Below are positions 1 to 14,878 of a stretch of DNA of 64,000 bases, one piece after another. Position 1 is the first letter of the stretch. Each line of letters starts with the position of its first letter. Made by a program: the position numbers and the translations under genes. Where the stretch lies: assembly GCA_038025085.1 (NCBI GenBank), contig CM076148.1, forward strand, positions 1,986,501 to 2,050,500, read 5' to 3'. This DNA comes from Tetragonia tetragonoides. Its lineage: Eukaryota > Streptophyta > Magnoliopsida > Caryophyllales > Aizoaceae. The notes under the pieces were generated by a model. The model was not told the origin of the DNA. It worked only from the letters and a program-made list of their open reading frames with translations, and did no database searches.

Positions 1-4240
<4,240 letters not shown>

Positions 4241-4280
4241 GATGGTTGTGTTAATATATTTGGATGTTGCATATATTTGC

Positions 4281-4288
4281 CTTTTATA
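4281..4288 (-). promoter_or_regulatory. TATA box of the beta-glucosidase gene
   Basis: TATAAAAG on the minus strand, 41-48 bases upstream of the chosen ATG at 4240. This spacing leaves only a short 5' leader. Confidence 0.5.
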
Positions 4289-4385
4289 GCCAATTCCCCG
4301 CCCAATTATTAAATAGCACATTCGGGTAGGTGATAGAGAGAGGGAAAAAGATATCTCAGAGATATGTGGGATTTGCTAGTTTTTT

Positions 4386-4580
4386 CTTTTTTTGATTCAC
4401 ATAAACGTGTCCACCGTTGATTACAATGACTATTTTTCGTGTTGGCTTGTAGCAGATACCTCAAAAGGTGGGACAACTTGCCTAAAGAATTTAAGGCTAC
4501 TCTATGCTTAAAACGAGATTGAAATCCCTTAACTTTTTTTAAGGATGGATAAGTCCCTACCACTCAACCATATCTCTTTA
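4386..4580 (-). mobile_element. tRNA-derived SINE (family 2), copy a
   Basis: On the minus strand it starts with the A-box-like ATGGTTGAGTGGTAGGGAC, then a decayed B box (GATTTCAATCTC), and ends GTGAATCAAAAAAAG. It is flanked by the direct repeat ATTTGCTAGTTTTT at 4371-4385 and 4581-4595. It matches the copies at 6811-6966 and 13469-13528. It lies just upstream of the glucosidase promoter. Confidence 0.75.
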
Positions 4581-5442
4581 ATTTGCTAGTTTTTTTAATG
4601 GTTGGTTCTATTAGCATTTTTATTTGAGAGCTAAGCTAACCTACTAGTACATGGGCAAATGTTTCAACCTTATGAGTTATGACTTTCTATTTGAGAGCTA
4701 GGGGAGATCATCATGATATTTGACGTGTAACAGATTTTCTCCTCAAGTGCTTGGCAAATGATATTTATATGAATTAAGTTAATTAATCCCCTTGATTATG
4801 GATAATGGTGGGCAATGGGGTAGTGGTCATGAAATAAATTGGGTTAGGGGCTTATTATTTAAGTGAGGTTTCAAACCAAAATCAATTGACACAGAGTAAC
4901 GATCCACTTACTTATATGCAAGAGGCCCAACACATGAACCACTAACGTTTGGCCCAAGAGCAACAATACGATTGTCGATTGATACATTGTAATAATTTGG
5001 CCTTGACATATGAATACATACAAGTTAAATGAGATTTCAACCCATAACCTACTTTATATTTTCCATGTACAACAACAATGGTTGATGAAAGTATTTGTGT
5101 TAGGCTATAGTCCCGATCAGGTTAACAAGTTCACATACCAGTTAAATGAAAATCTATCTTAAAATTAATTGACAATAGAAAAAGTAGCTAGCACAATTGA
5201 TTTATAAAAATTGATATTTCTCCCTCAATTCTTTCGATATGAAACATTAGTCATCACTCACTTTAACCATTTTATCTTGCACGAATAAATAAATTGCAAA
5301 TCCGTGTTACATTGTACAATTTTGGGCACCTCTTAAATTTGTAGTTGTTGAGGTGAGTTTGTATATATGCGGCATAAAAAGTCTTGAGCATGAATGTAAG
5401 CAAGTGAGATTACTTTACCCATTGTTAATTGGTTTTGGATTG

Positions 5443-5941
5443 TGTTAATATTTTATAACTGGGCCCATTAAGAGAGTGTTTGTAATATAAAGGAGGTTCC
5501 AACCCAAAACCAATTGGCAATGGATGGAGTAACTCCCTTAGTTATAAACACCTAAAATCACTCTTTCTTTACCAATGTGGGACAACCCACTTCAACACCC
5601 CGCCTCACACAAAGACCCATCTTGGGCTGAAGCGTGGACCAATCAAAGCCAACTTGGGCCAGTCACACGCGTGTGGGCTAAACAGGGGTCAAATTAAACT
5701 ACCCCGCCGCATTATAACCTCATTTGGGCTTCAACATGTGGGCTAACAAGGGGTCATAAAGGCAGGACCGAAGCCCGCTCTATTACTATGTTAACTTTTT
5801 ATAATTGGGTTCATTAAGAGTGTTTATAACATAAAGGAGGTTCCAACCCAAAATCAATTGGCAATGGGTGGAGTAACTCCCTTAGTTATAAACACTTCAA
5901 GACACTCTTTCTTGACCAATGTGGGACAACCCACTTCAACA
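5443..5941 (-). mobile_element. Complete TRIM (miniature LTR retrotransposon)
   Basis: Minus-strand element of about 499 bp. The 5' LTR is 5941-5789 and the 3' LTR 5597-5443 (153 and 155 bp). Both begin TGTTGAAGTGGGTTGTCCCA and end TTAACA. Next to the 5' LTR is TAGTAATAGAGCGGG, a decayed primer site resembling the initiator-tRNA-Met type TGGTATCAGAGC. A purine-rich GAGGCGGGG lies just before the 3' LTR. The 191-bp interior has no open frame, so movement would need proteins from another element. Flanks GATTG (5438-5442) and GGTTG (5942-5946) look like a 5-bp TSD with one mismatch. Confidence 0.8.
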
Positions 5942-6260
5942 GGTTGGAACCTCACTTGACTTATATGTGTGCTTATTTGGTGAGACCCAATAATTGAAAT
6001 TTATCATGGTTACTCCACCCATTGCCAATTGGTTTTGGGTTGCAACCTCAGTTGTCTTATATGTGTGCTCACTTGTTAGGGGCCAATTTTTAAAATTTAT
6101 CATGGTATTAGAGCGGGTTATGTGACCCCTTATTGGCCCACGCGTGTGTGACTACTCTGACTAGCCCATAGCAGGCTTTAATTATTGGTTCATGCTTCAG
6201 TTCATGACGGGTCTTTGTGTGAAGGGGTGTTGAAGTGGGTTTGTGTTCCACATATATTTT
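5942..6260 (+). mobile_element. Older TRIM copy, plus strand, interrupted by the 5443-5941 element
   Basis: Carries two LTR-end-like pieces, each ending ATTTATCATGG. The second runs into the better preserved primer site TGGTATTAGAGCGGG near 6103. An interior of the same type as 5598-5788 follows, then the start of a 3' LTR (TTGAAGTGGGTTTGTG near 6230). The stretch 5345-5442 continues its LTR on the other side of the nested element. Confidence 0.65.
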
Positions 6261-6317
6261 TTTTTTGAAAAGGCAAGAAAGCCAGGAAAACCTCTATCGA
6301 ATCCCTTATCAATAAAT

Positions 6318-6412
6318 TGGTAATGTATATAAGCAAGTGGGGTTACTCCACCCATTAACAATTAACTTATATGTGTGCTCACTTAATAAGATCTCGTTAT
6401 TGAAATTTATCA
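6318..6412 (+). repeat. LTR fragment of the same TRIM family
   Basis: Contains GGGGTTACTCCACCCATTAA, ACTTATATGTGTGCTCACTT and the LTR-end text GAAATTTATCA. A weaker, older copy in the other orientation may be present at about 4850-5050. Confidence 0.5.
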
Positions 6413-6810
6413 GTAGTCCAAAGTGATTATTTGTGAACTGTGGTGTATTGATACTTCACATTGTCGAATATTCTTGTCTAAGTTAGAAAACTTGAATCTA
6501 TCAAAGTAGTGAAATAGTGAATGAATGATCAACTTATTTTGGCTTTTTTTCCTATATTTCCAATTGCATCTTTCAAACTTTATGCAAAGAGATCAGATGA
6601 CATTGCTCATTTGTTTTGTCTTCCTTTTTAGTAAAAGTGATGCAGATCATATTTTGTACCCTATATGGATCAATATGGATAAAATTTGTAATTTGTTTTC
6701 TAATTTGAAATGGATAGCGTATATGAAACATCATGATATTAAGCATGTTATGGTGGAGCATCCACGATAATTCCACCACAATAATTAATATTTTAGATAT
6801 TCCTCTACTT

Positions 6811-6966
6811 TTTTTTTTTGTTCACGACCAAGGGTATCCACCATTGATCACAGTGACTATCCCCCGCGCTGGCTATTTAAAGCTGCTCCATGTCCAAGGC
6901 GAGATTCGAACCCTCGACTTTAGTTAAGAATAGATGAGTCCCTACCACTCAACCACACCTCCTTAG
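6811..6966 (-). mobile_element. tRNA-derived SINE (family 2), copy b
   Basis: The minus strand reads TGGTTGAGTGGTAGGGAC (A box), GAGGGTTCGAATCTCGCC (good B box), then a tRNA-unrelated body and GTCGTGAACAAAAAA as tail. The 18-bp TSD TTAGATATTCCTCTACTT is perfect at 6793-6810 and 6967-6984, so this is the youngest-looking copy of the family. Confidence 0.85.
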
Positions 6967-6984
6967 TTAGATATTCCTCTACTT

Positions 6985-8400
6985 GGTTACTAATACTATC
7001 ATTGTTTAAACTTGATGATTTCCCACCCTTTTTATTAAATCATTAATTGGCGATAAATCCACGTTTTGTGCTGTGAGATTTATTATATATCTTTTAATAC
7101 CAGCTTATCATCTAGGAGAATGGGTTTCTACAAAGAACTAAAGGTCTGGTCTTATATGTATATGATTGAGCTTAATACATTTACCCTTAATAATGCACAT
7201 TAAAGTAACCTCTTTTTTTTGTAATAAAACTTGTAAAATCTAACGTCCGTTCAAGTTGGAGAAACATTCTTTATTTACGTTTCGTGGGTTTTCACTGTTT
7301 ATGTAAAAATTGATGTACATAATCCGCTTGTTCTTTTCGTCGTCTCTATGCTACATACATTCTGTTCCGTTGCCTTTCGTACTATATTTCATTTTTTTAA
7401 TTGATTCTGTCTCACATTTTATTACATTATCTGCGCCGTTCCGTTTTATTCCGTTCTGTTCCGCACCATTTCGTTGAAGAGAACATGACCTAATTCAATC
7501 TATATTTATGCAAAAACTGCAAAGAGGAAGAAAAGGCTAAGAAGTATAAACTTTTCTAGTATCTGGAAATGATGGGTGAAGGCAAAACAAGTTGTCTTGT
7601 CAAAATGCACCATAGGTAGCTTCAATTTAAACTATTAATGTCAACTGCGCACACAATAAAAGAGGTTAAAAAGAGATTATCAACCAGCTCCTTAATTGGA
7701 ATGGGACTACTAATCACATCATAATCATATTATACCATCTATATGTGGTTGGAAAATAATTTGCCCCCACACAATGATAAAGTAGGTTCCCCGAAGAAAA
7801 CACCATTGTGGCATTGTCTCTGTTTACTTTTTCTGGTTATAGCTCCTACCCCCAACATTTAACAAAACCACTAACTGAGATAATGATACTGAAACGGTCT
7901 TTTCGTAATTTTTAGTAAGACGATGGTCACCTTCCAGTGGAACAAGAGTCACAACTCACGATTCATTATAATTTATCCGTATATTTTAAAATTGTGACCC
8001 CATTTTTCTGTGAATTGATCTCACACAAAAATTATTGTAAATCTTTTATCTTATAAAAGTTAGGGATTGGTTTATCCCAAAATAATAACAATAACAATAA
8101 TAAAAGTTAGGCTACTAGGCATTGTATAGTAAACATTGGATTGGATGAGCACAAAAAAAAACAGGGTTAGGCATTGGTGTTTCTTTGTTGGGTGGTAATG
8201 GGTAATATGACCTAACTAGTCCAAAAGTATTTAGACCATCTCAAAGATAGAGGCCCATCTTTTAGCACCAATTAAAAAAGATAGAGGCCCACCTTTGATG
8301 ATCATTGAGACGTTGACCCTTGTTTATGTAAATAGTGACCATGGTCTGTCTTATGTGATAGAAGTATGTTTGTGTGCCACTAGATTTTTCATACTCTTTT
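6985..8400. other. AT-rich intergenic stretch
   Basis: No gene supported. Only short open frames, a CCGTTCTGTTCCG-type simple sequence near 7440-7475 and A-rich runs are seen. Confidence 0.5.
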
Positions 8401-8404
8401 ATGT

Positions 8405-8525
8405 GGGATTCACAAAATCTCATATGAGTCGGCCTCAATGTGAGACCTCTCATACAAGCATAATGTCATGCTAACGTCATGCTTCTATATATAGAGGTAG
8501 TCTCACCTTGAGGCAGCTTCCTATA
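8405..8525. mobile_element. Decayed MITE, same family as 3537-3652
   Basis: Shares CTCATACAAGCATAATGTCATGC and TAGTCTCACCTTGAGGCAGC with the 3.5-kb MITE, but its ends are damaged. Confidence 0.5.
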
Positions 8526-8913
8526 CTTAAAACTTATTGGATATCCATTTAGTTAGAAATGACTAAATTGCGATAATGTAACAAATTTCAATGATCTGTT
8601 TAATTCGACATAGTTGTTTTGATCACTTAATTTGACATAATCAACAAAACAAAGAATTAACAAATGAATAACATTCTGTTTCATAAAAGACACATATAGA
8701 CTACAGTATCACTACATACATCAAAGACCTATGCCTAGCTATACGGATGATCGATCAAGCTTACAAAAGATTTTGATTGGCTTGGAGAACCCTGGCGCAG
8801 AATCTGACACCTTTCGAATGCTATAGTTGCCATTTGATCCCGAGCTTCTCAGTACAGTATATACAGTTCATTCATCCACATTTAACATCTGCTAAGTAAT
8901 CCTTTAATTTTCT

Positions 8914-11900
8914 TCACAGCTTTGCCTGTCACCAAGTTACAGTATAGTCAGAAAGCATAAAACTTGGTACTACTATCATAGGATGCAGATCAGTAAACTT
9001 GATTAAGTGGAACAGTGATGGTCTAGTCTCACAGTTTCATAATACCGACAGTTAAACCTCTTATGCATGTTAAATGGCCACTAAGAAGTAAGCACTAATA
9101 GATACCAGATTACCAGAGTCCCAAGATTTGGACTTTGGTTAGAAACTTTGGTACTCTTTTTTGTGTTGTTATCTAAAATCAATATGCTTGATGTTGGGGA
9201 TTAGTCGCGCTTATGCACCTATCTATAGAGTTCTTTGGTGATCCTGAAGGGACCAAGCGCAGAGACTCTAAGCCGAGTGCCTGTTTGTGACCCTGTTTAG
9301 CCTAATCTTTTCCTGAATATGATCTGGCTAAACATTCAGTTAGTGTCTGAGAGTGAGACCAACACACTTATCGCCCTTAGCCCTCACATTAGGGGCCTCT
9401 CACAAATACGTGTTAGCCATCTACAATACCGTTTACTTCCAAGTTCCAACCATAGCTTTGCTTACAAATTCAGTTTTTTGGCATTTGTTGTGGTTACATC
9501 TAGTTATTTCAGAATGAGGCGGAAAGCTTCATGACATAGATAATAGCCTTTTTAAGTGTCATATGACCACCAGTAGCCAATACTTCATCACTAATTCACT
9601 ATGACAGCAATTGAAAACTGAAACTTTGTACAAGCCAAACGCTAGAATGACCTAGTATAGCCGTATAGGCAGCCATAAAACTTGTTTGCTGCTGCTGGTC
9701 CTAAGATGATATGCAAGAGCCATGCTGCAGGCCTTTTGTCATTATACAGGCATACACACATGTGATACAGTGATACTAAACTAACACACAACAAAGGCAA
9801 CTGGGCCACATGTATCTAGTTTGGTCCCCGGGGTAACTCAAGGGCCGAATAATCTTGAAAACTCAGTTTAAAAAGGGGTGAGATCATGTTACCTGTGAAT
9901 AAAGGAAGGTTCCAAGAATCGCAATTGCAGCTCCCAGGGCATTAATTGGCTGGACAGGAGTGTGGAAGATGATTATAGAAGAGACTATGACTGATATCCT
10001 TTTCATCGTGTTTCCGACACCAAATGTGAGGGGAGAGATTTGATCCAAGGACATATATGATACTTGATTGTACAAGTGATAAAATATGCTTTGTGCTGCC
10101 ACCCACCTATCCAAAGTCCATAGGAAAATCTTCATTAGTACATGAGTAAGGTGTCAAATAATAGACAAATTCACTCTATGCATAGCCTTATTGTGACTGA
10201 TACATCAAAATTCACAAGAAATTATACTGCAACAATCATAAAGTTGGTATGAGAGAAATATGATTTGATCATCTGAGAGCTAATAAGTCTCAGTGAGCCG
10301 ATGTAAACTACAAAGATGATACAAAGGATGCATATCAATTTAAGCAATCTATGGTGCTTTGGGCCTCAAACCTAATTTAGTTCAAACTAATGAATGAGAG
10401 TTAGGTAATTGTGATTACCAAACAAAGTGTGGTCCAATCTCAGAAAGAGCATTTTGCCAGCCAGCAGCCCACACTTGGGGTCCCTCCATGGCAATTGCAA
10501 AAGGGGTCAGAAGCATCAGAGACAACATTGATAGACAAGCGTAGTAATTCATCCCACTAACGGATTTCCCATTCATCCCTTTCTTGGAGAATATGTTCCG
10601 GAACACAAACGCCAAATTTGATATCATCGCGCCCATAAAACCTATCCAAGAAAAACCAGAAAACTTCATCATGTTGGCCACCAGAATGTACAGCAGCGCC
10701 AAAGAAGTATTCCCACTATCCATATCCTATCTAGCAACCGAGGACAACTAGGCAAAACTGCAGACAACTGGGCAAAACTGAGACAAACTGGAAACCAGTT
10801 GAAAAAAACATGCCCTAAGTATGTGATACTGACATAGCAAAAACCAATGCATAATACTCCCTTTAAAAGTTATAAATGCCAAGGTATGGAGTTAAAATGG
10901 TAAATTTTTGTATAATTCTGTTGTTAGCTTCCTGTTTTACTCACCAGTCATGTTGAAATTAAGCTCAGTGACAGCAGAAAGCGCACACCCGCCAATGATG
11001 GGTAGAAGTGACAAGTAAACAGGCAAGGGGAATGATTTTCCTAACAAAAACCTTGAGACCAGGACACTAAAAGCAGGTTCACCACTTTTAATGATATGAG
11101 TAAAGGAAACTGCCACCTTTGACATGCTAATAGTTGCAGCAACATGTCCAATTGTATGAGCTACTGCCACCTACATAACCGAAAACCACAACGTAAGTAA
11201 CACATGCATAAACATCTCAAACATACATAACCAAGAGAGCAAGCACCACAGGAAGTCTCTTAAAAGTTAAAAATTCAGAATATCTATAAAGGAACTTTTT
11301 GTTCCTTTAAACTGACTAATTGCTAAACAGCACTCAAAGATCAGACAGACTGCAGCCTAATAGGAGATTCTTTACATGACTAACTAGCTCTATGAGTATA
11401 AACAGTTTAATACTGTACTTAACATAATGAAATAAAATCATGTTAGAATGCCTTGTGCTGTCCTTAGATATCATAATAAGTAACTTGGACTTCGTTTGCT
11501 TACATATTGTATTTAGAGTGTTTGTGCAGATTTTTCCTAGACAGGTTAATGCAATGCTGGTATCAGGTTACCCCAAGACCTACATTTACTACACTTCTAA
11601 TTATCTAATTATAAGAATAAAACCATGTAAAAAAGAAAATTGTTGAGGTTTATGTAACTTACAGGAAGCAAAGTTTTCCAGAACTCGAAATCAGTCTTCG
11701 GGGCATCAGCAATCCGGGTAGCCCATGAAACAAGCATCATGAGCGAACCCGCGGCAAGGGAAAGTGTAGAGGTAAGCCAAGGGTAAGGGAAGGCATTCAA
11801 CACCTTCTTGTTGTAAATGTTAAAAACAACATTCAAAGCCCACCATGTTGCAAAATATACACCAATTTTGACCTTTTGGGCAGTCTCTGATTCAAAACTA

Positions 11901-12181
11901 GGTAAGTCAATGTTAATGTCTAAAGGCTGGGAACGGTTAACCTCATAGGCATTGCATTCAGTTATAATCTTTCTATGCTTAACCAAAGAGTTATTAGAGG
12001 CTAAAAAAGAAGAAACATGCAATGGCTTTGTAATGGAAATGTTAGAACTTTCTTGTTTTAAAGAGAGTAAAAATGGCAGAGGGCATTGTAATTGGTGGTC
12101 TGGTTTGGTGATTGTAGACTTTTGGAGATAGAAAGACAGGAGGGATTGAGCTTGGACTGGTTGACGGAATGTAACAAACAT
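8914..12181 (-). CDS. GPT: Plastid glucose-6-phosphate/phosphate translocator, copy A
   Basis: Inner-envelope antiporter that exchanges cytosolic glucose-6-phosphate for plastid phosphate, feeding starch and the oxidative pentose phosphate route. Exons: 12181-11663, 11170-10945, 10641-10419, 10106-9893 and a 12-base last exon, 8925-8914, encoding AKL-stop after YSQ. The total is 397 aa, normal for GPT. Residues 1-90 form a Ser/Thr-rich transit peptide. After it come ATWWALNVVFNIYNKKVLN and FPYPWLTSTLSLAAGSLMM, GPT rather than TPT or PPT wording. Then follow HIIKSGEPAFSVL, VFRNIFSKKGMNGKSVSGMN, WWVAAQSIFYHLYNQ and GNTMKRISVIV. Phases agree at every junction. A same-strand paralog lies 12.5 kb away. 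If the last intron is kept, the frame ends at once as YSQVT, so the tiny exon rests on family knowledge. No lesion is seen. Confidence 0.92.
10736..10820. repeat. CAGTT-type short repeats in a GPT-A intron
   Basis: Repeats of the type GGCAAAACTG and GACAAACTGG, followed by CCAGTTGAAAAAAACATGCC and CTAAG. The right edge matches that of the block at 18857-19034 on the same strand (see findings). Probably the end of a small transposon in the intron. Confidence 0.5.
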
Positions 12182-12395
12182 CTTGTGGGTGTTAAGAAAA
12201 ACACAGAGATCTGATCAAAAAAATGACCAAAACAAGTTGAATTTGATCTGGGTATGTCTTAAATTCTAAGAATGTAAATGGGTTCAGCTGAATTGAAGTA
12301 TTGAAGTGAAAGATTGCTCCTTTTCTCAAACCTCTGCAACTATTTTGCAAAATTATACTTTGAATTTTGGTGATTGCGCATGGTAAGAAGGGCTG

Positions 12396-12403
12396 TTTAT
12401 ATA
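12396..12403 (-). promoter_or_regulatory. TATA box of GPT copy A
   Basis: TATATAAA on the minus strand, about 215 bases upstream of the ATG, allowing a leader of roughly 180 bases. Confidence 0.55.
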
Positions 12404-12607
12404 GGGTCCTATTTTGTCAACGAGTGGCATTTGGTTTTGACCATTTTTACTCTTCGAGTCCAAATTGAAATTGGCTTTTGGGAAGTAACGATGGGGTGCT
12501 TCCTGATAGTTTGATGCTTGCTAACGGCTTAAGTCGGCTCACCGGTGGAGTGAAAGGGTTGGGTTTGGCACAAATCTAATGTACCAAGTAAGACCCTATT
12601 GACGATG

Positions 12608-12808
12608 GGTTTCAATCCCCATTCTCCCATGCCTCGTGTCGGTTGGTTTCTAGAACAATAGTAGTCCGTTGTCCTACGTTGATGGAACCAGTGCTTGTGC
12701 TGGTTGTTCAGTTAGTATGATATATTCACTGTTGAACACGAGAGTTCGAACATGACATAGCAGGGTGCCTCGGTCGCCAACTTGCACCCTTTTTTTGATG
12801 AGCAAAAA
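12608..12808 (+). mobile_element. SINE-like insertion (family 3) with long TSD
   Basis: Bounded by a 22-base direct repeat with two mismatches at 12586-12607 and 12809-12830 (AAGTAAGACCCTATTGACGA and AAGTAAAACCCTATTGACTA at the 5' part). It carries a tRNA-like patch, GTTCAGTTAGTATG then GAGAGTTCGAACATGAC, and ends in TTTTTTTGATGAGCAAAAAA. The same tail text recurs near 13700 and 58410. Confidence 0.6.
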
Positions 12809-13468
12809 AAGTAAAACCCTATTGACTATGTCCGGTATCCCATCCTCAAAACGTAATGGTGAATTATTGTATGTGTCGTGGTAGGAAAGAAAAAAATATG
12901 TAAGACTCTAGTAGCCCATTAGCCAAACTCAAAGTTAATTTCTGGCAAAAAAAGTTTACATGAGAAATATTCCATATAGATACCTTGTGAATTGTGATGT
13001 TTGGTATCTCAGCTTATATGATCTCCTTTTCAAGTTTCAAAACAAAACTCTCTCTCAAAAAGCTTTATGAGTTATGACTATTCATCGTATTATGTAGTTG
13101 TTTGAATTTGAGCTTGGCTAGCCGTGTTTGATTAGATTTTGTTAAAATTGACCACGAATTCAAAAACGTGTTCTTCGTTGATCAGCAAATATTGTCCTAG
13201 TGACCACCTATACTACTATACAAGTTTTGCCCTACTGACCACCTATACAACTATACAAGTTTTTGCCCTAAAAAAGACAAATCCTTATTGGCAGAGGGGA
13301 AATGGGTGGTATGAGCTCGTGTAAAATTTCACATCCTCGATGAAGGCTTTTTTTTGGGGGGGTTTTGATGAGCAATATGTTTGAACCCCACAAATGTAAA
13401 TAAAATAGAAAGAAAATCACAAGTATCAACAGTTGAAATTGCATTTGGAGAAACTAAAGTCCAGTATG

Positions 13469-13528
13469 AATAGTTATTTTTGTCGATGGTTGATACCCTT
13501 GATTGTGAATCAAAAAAAAAAAAAAAAA
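13469..13528 (+). mobile_element. 5'-truncated SINE (family 2), copy c
   Basis: Only the 3' part is present: GATGGTTGATACCCTTGATT, then GTGAATC and a pure A tail. Flanks ACTAAAGTCCAGTATG (13453-13468) and ACTAAGGTATAGTATG (13529-13544) agree at 13 of 16 positions and fit a decayed TSD. Confidence 0.6.
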
Positions 13529-13544
13529 ACTAAGGTATAGTATG

Positions 13545-14878
13545 TACATTCTTGGTTGTATTCATCTTCAATATGCAACTACCTAGTTTAGGTACTCAAA
13601 AAACAAAAAAAAAAAAAAAAAAACTTCGAAAAGTCTTGTTACATGCTGGACACCCCGTAATGTTATGGGCCCCCAATACAAATTAAAGGTTAAATGCTGT
13701 ATTATTTTTTTTGCTCATCAAATTTAAAGGACTCGAATCCTCTCCTTTCATTTTCTAAATGGAGGGTTGAATTTCCTTATCATTTTTCCTCTTTGAATTT
13801 ATTTAATTCGAAAATTGGTTAGTTAAAAATTTCAACCTCCACTTAAGAAATGGAAGCCTCTATTTCTTTTAGCAAATGTTGAGAATCCCAACTCAAGTTA
13901 AATGCTCTTATACGTGCCTCCCCTAGTCCCCTGAACGCTAGCTAACCCCTGATCGAGTCCCTTCAGTAGTAGTAGTGTCACCAAAAAAAAAGGTGGGAAT
14001 CGCTTTCAGTTATTAGGTACTCGACGCTGGGAAGTGGAACTGTGGAAGTGACTAGGTCCTATTTGCTTATGGCAAGAATTTTTATGAACGGTGGAGGATT
14101 TTCATGGGCTTTCGCCATACTCGTATTTTCAACATGTAATTTTAACTTGTAGATTCATCCAAATAACTTTCAAGCATCTTTTAACTTTCTTTGAAAATAT
14201 TTTTTTTTAAAGCAAATTTGAAATATAGATTGGAGTACATGCTTTTATGGCCAAATATTCTCAGTATACGACCACTATGATATTTTGTTTTCTGAAAAAA
14301 TAAAATAAAATTTCAGTCAAAATTCATATTTTTCTTTTTCACATGCAATAAAGAAATAAAAATTAAATTTTAAGTCAAAAATTTATTTGGCCTAATTTTC
14401 TCCCACTTAAATATCGGTTACCATAATTTTTTTACAAGTTTCGGTAATCCATAACTTGTTTTTCCACTGAGGGTTATGATGTGGTATACCTCAATGTAAT
14501 CCTTCAACGTGAGTAAGGGTGGGCAAAGCAGGATATTCATTCCCTCCGCTTTCTGCGCATATTCGCTTTTTTGGATCGCTAAAAATCTGATCTGTATCCT
14601 CTTTTCGGATATTAGGGTAAGCAAATATATCAGATCGAGTCAGTCTATATCCGTATCCTGTTTAGCTTTTAAAAAAAAAATTCTCGTTTTCTTTAATTTT
14701 CAACTATTTATTTAGTTTTAAACATTACTTATTTTGTCAAATCCAGCTAAATTGCATCAAAAAGTTTAAAATGGGGTAAATCAAGTTTTAAAAGTTGGAA
14801 TATACCTAATGCAAAGTTTTTATGGTTCATTATATTTCAATTTTACATGACCAAATGTCCAAACAATAAAAAGTGTTG
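13545..14878. other. AT-rich intergenic DNA
   Basis: No gene supported. It holds an A run at 13605-13622, the GCTCATCAAATTTAAAGG repeat text near 13710, and a degenerate stretch at 14510-14660 rich in GGATAT and CGGATAT words. Confidence 0.5.

Noticed and set aside
5443..5941. Cassandra-type TRIM carrying 5S rRNA promoter sequence
   Set aside because: I see no 5S A-box/C-box text in the LTRs, so it is a different TRIM family.
6811..6966. A tRNA gene on the minus strand (A and B boxes present)
   Set aside because: There is no cloverleaf with a matched acceptor stem. The body continues to a poly-A tail and has an 18-bp TSD, so it is a SINE.
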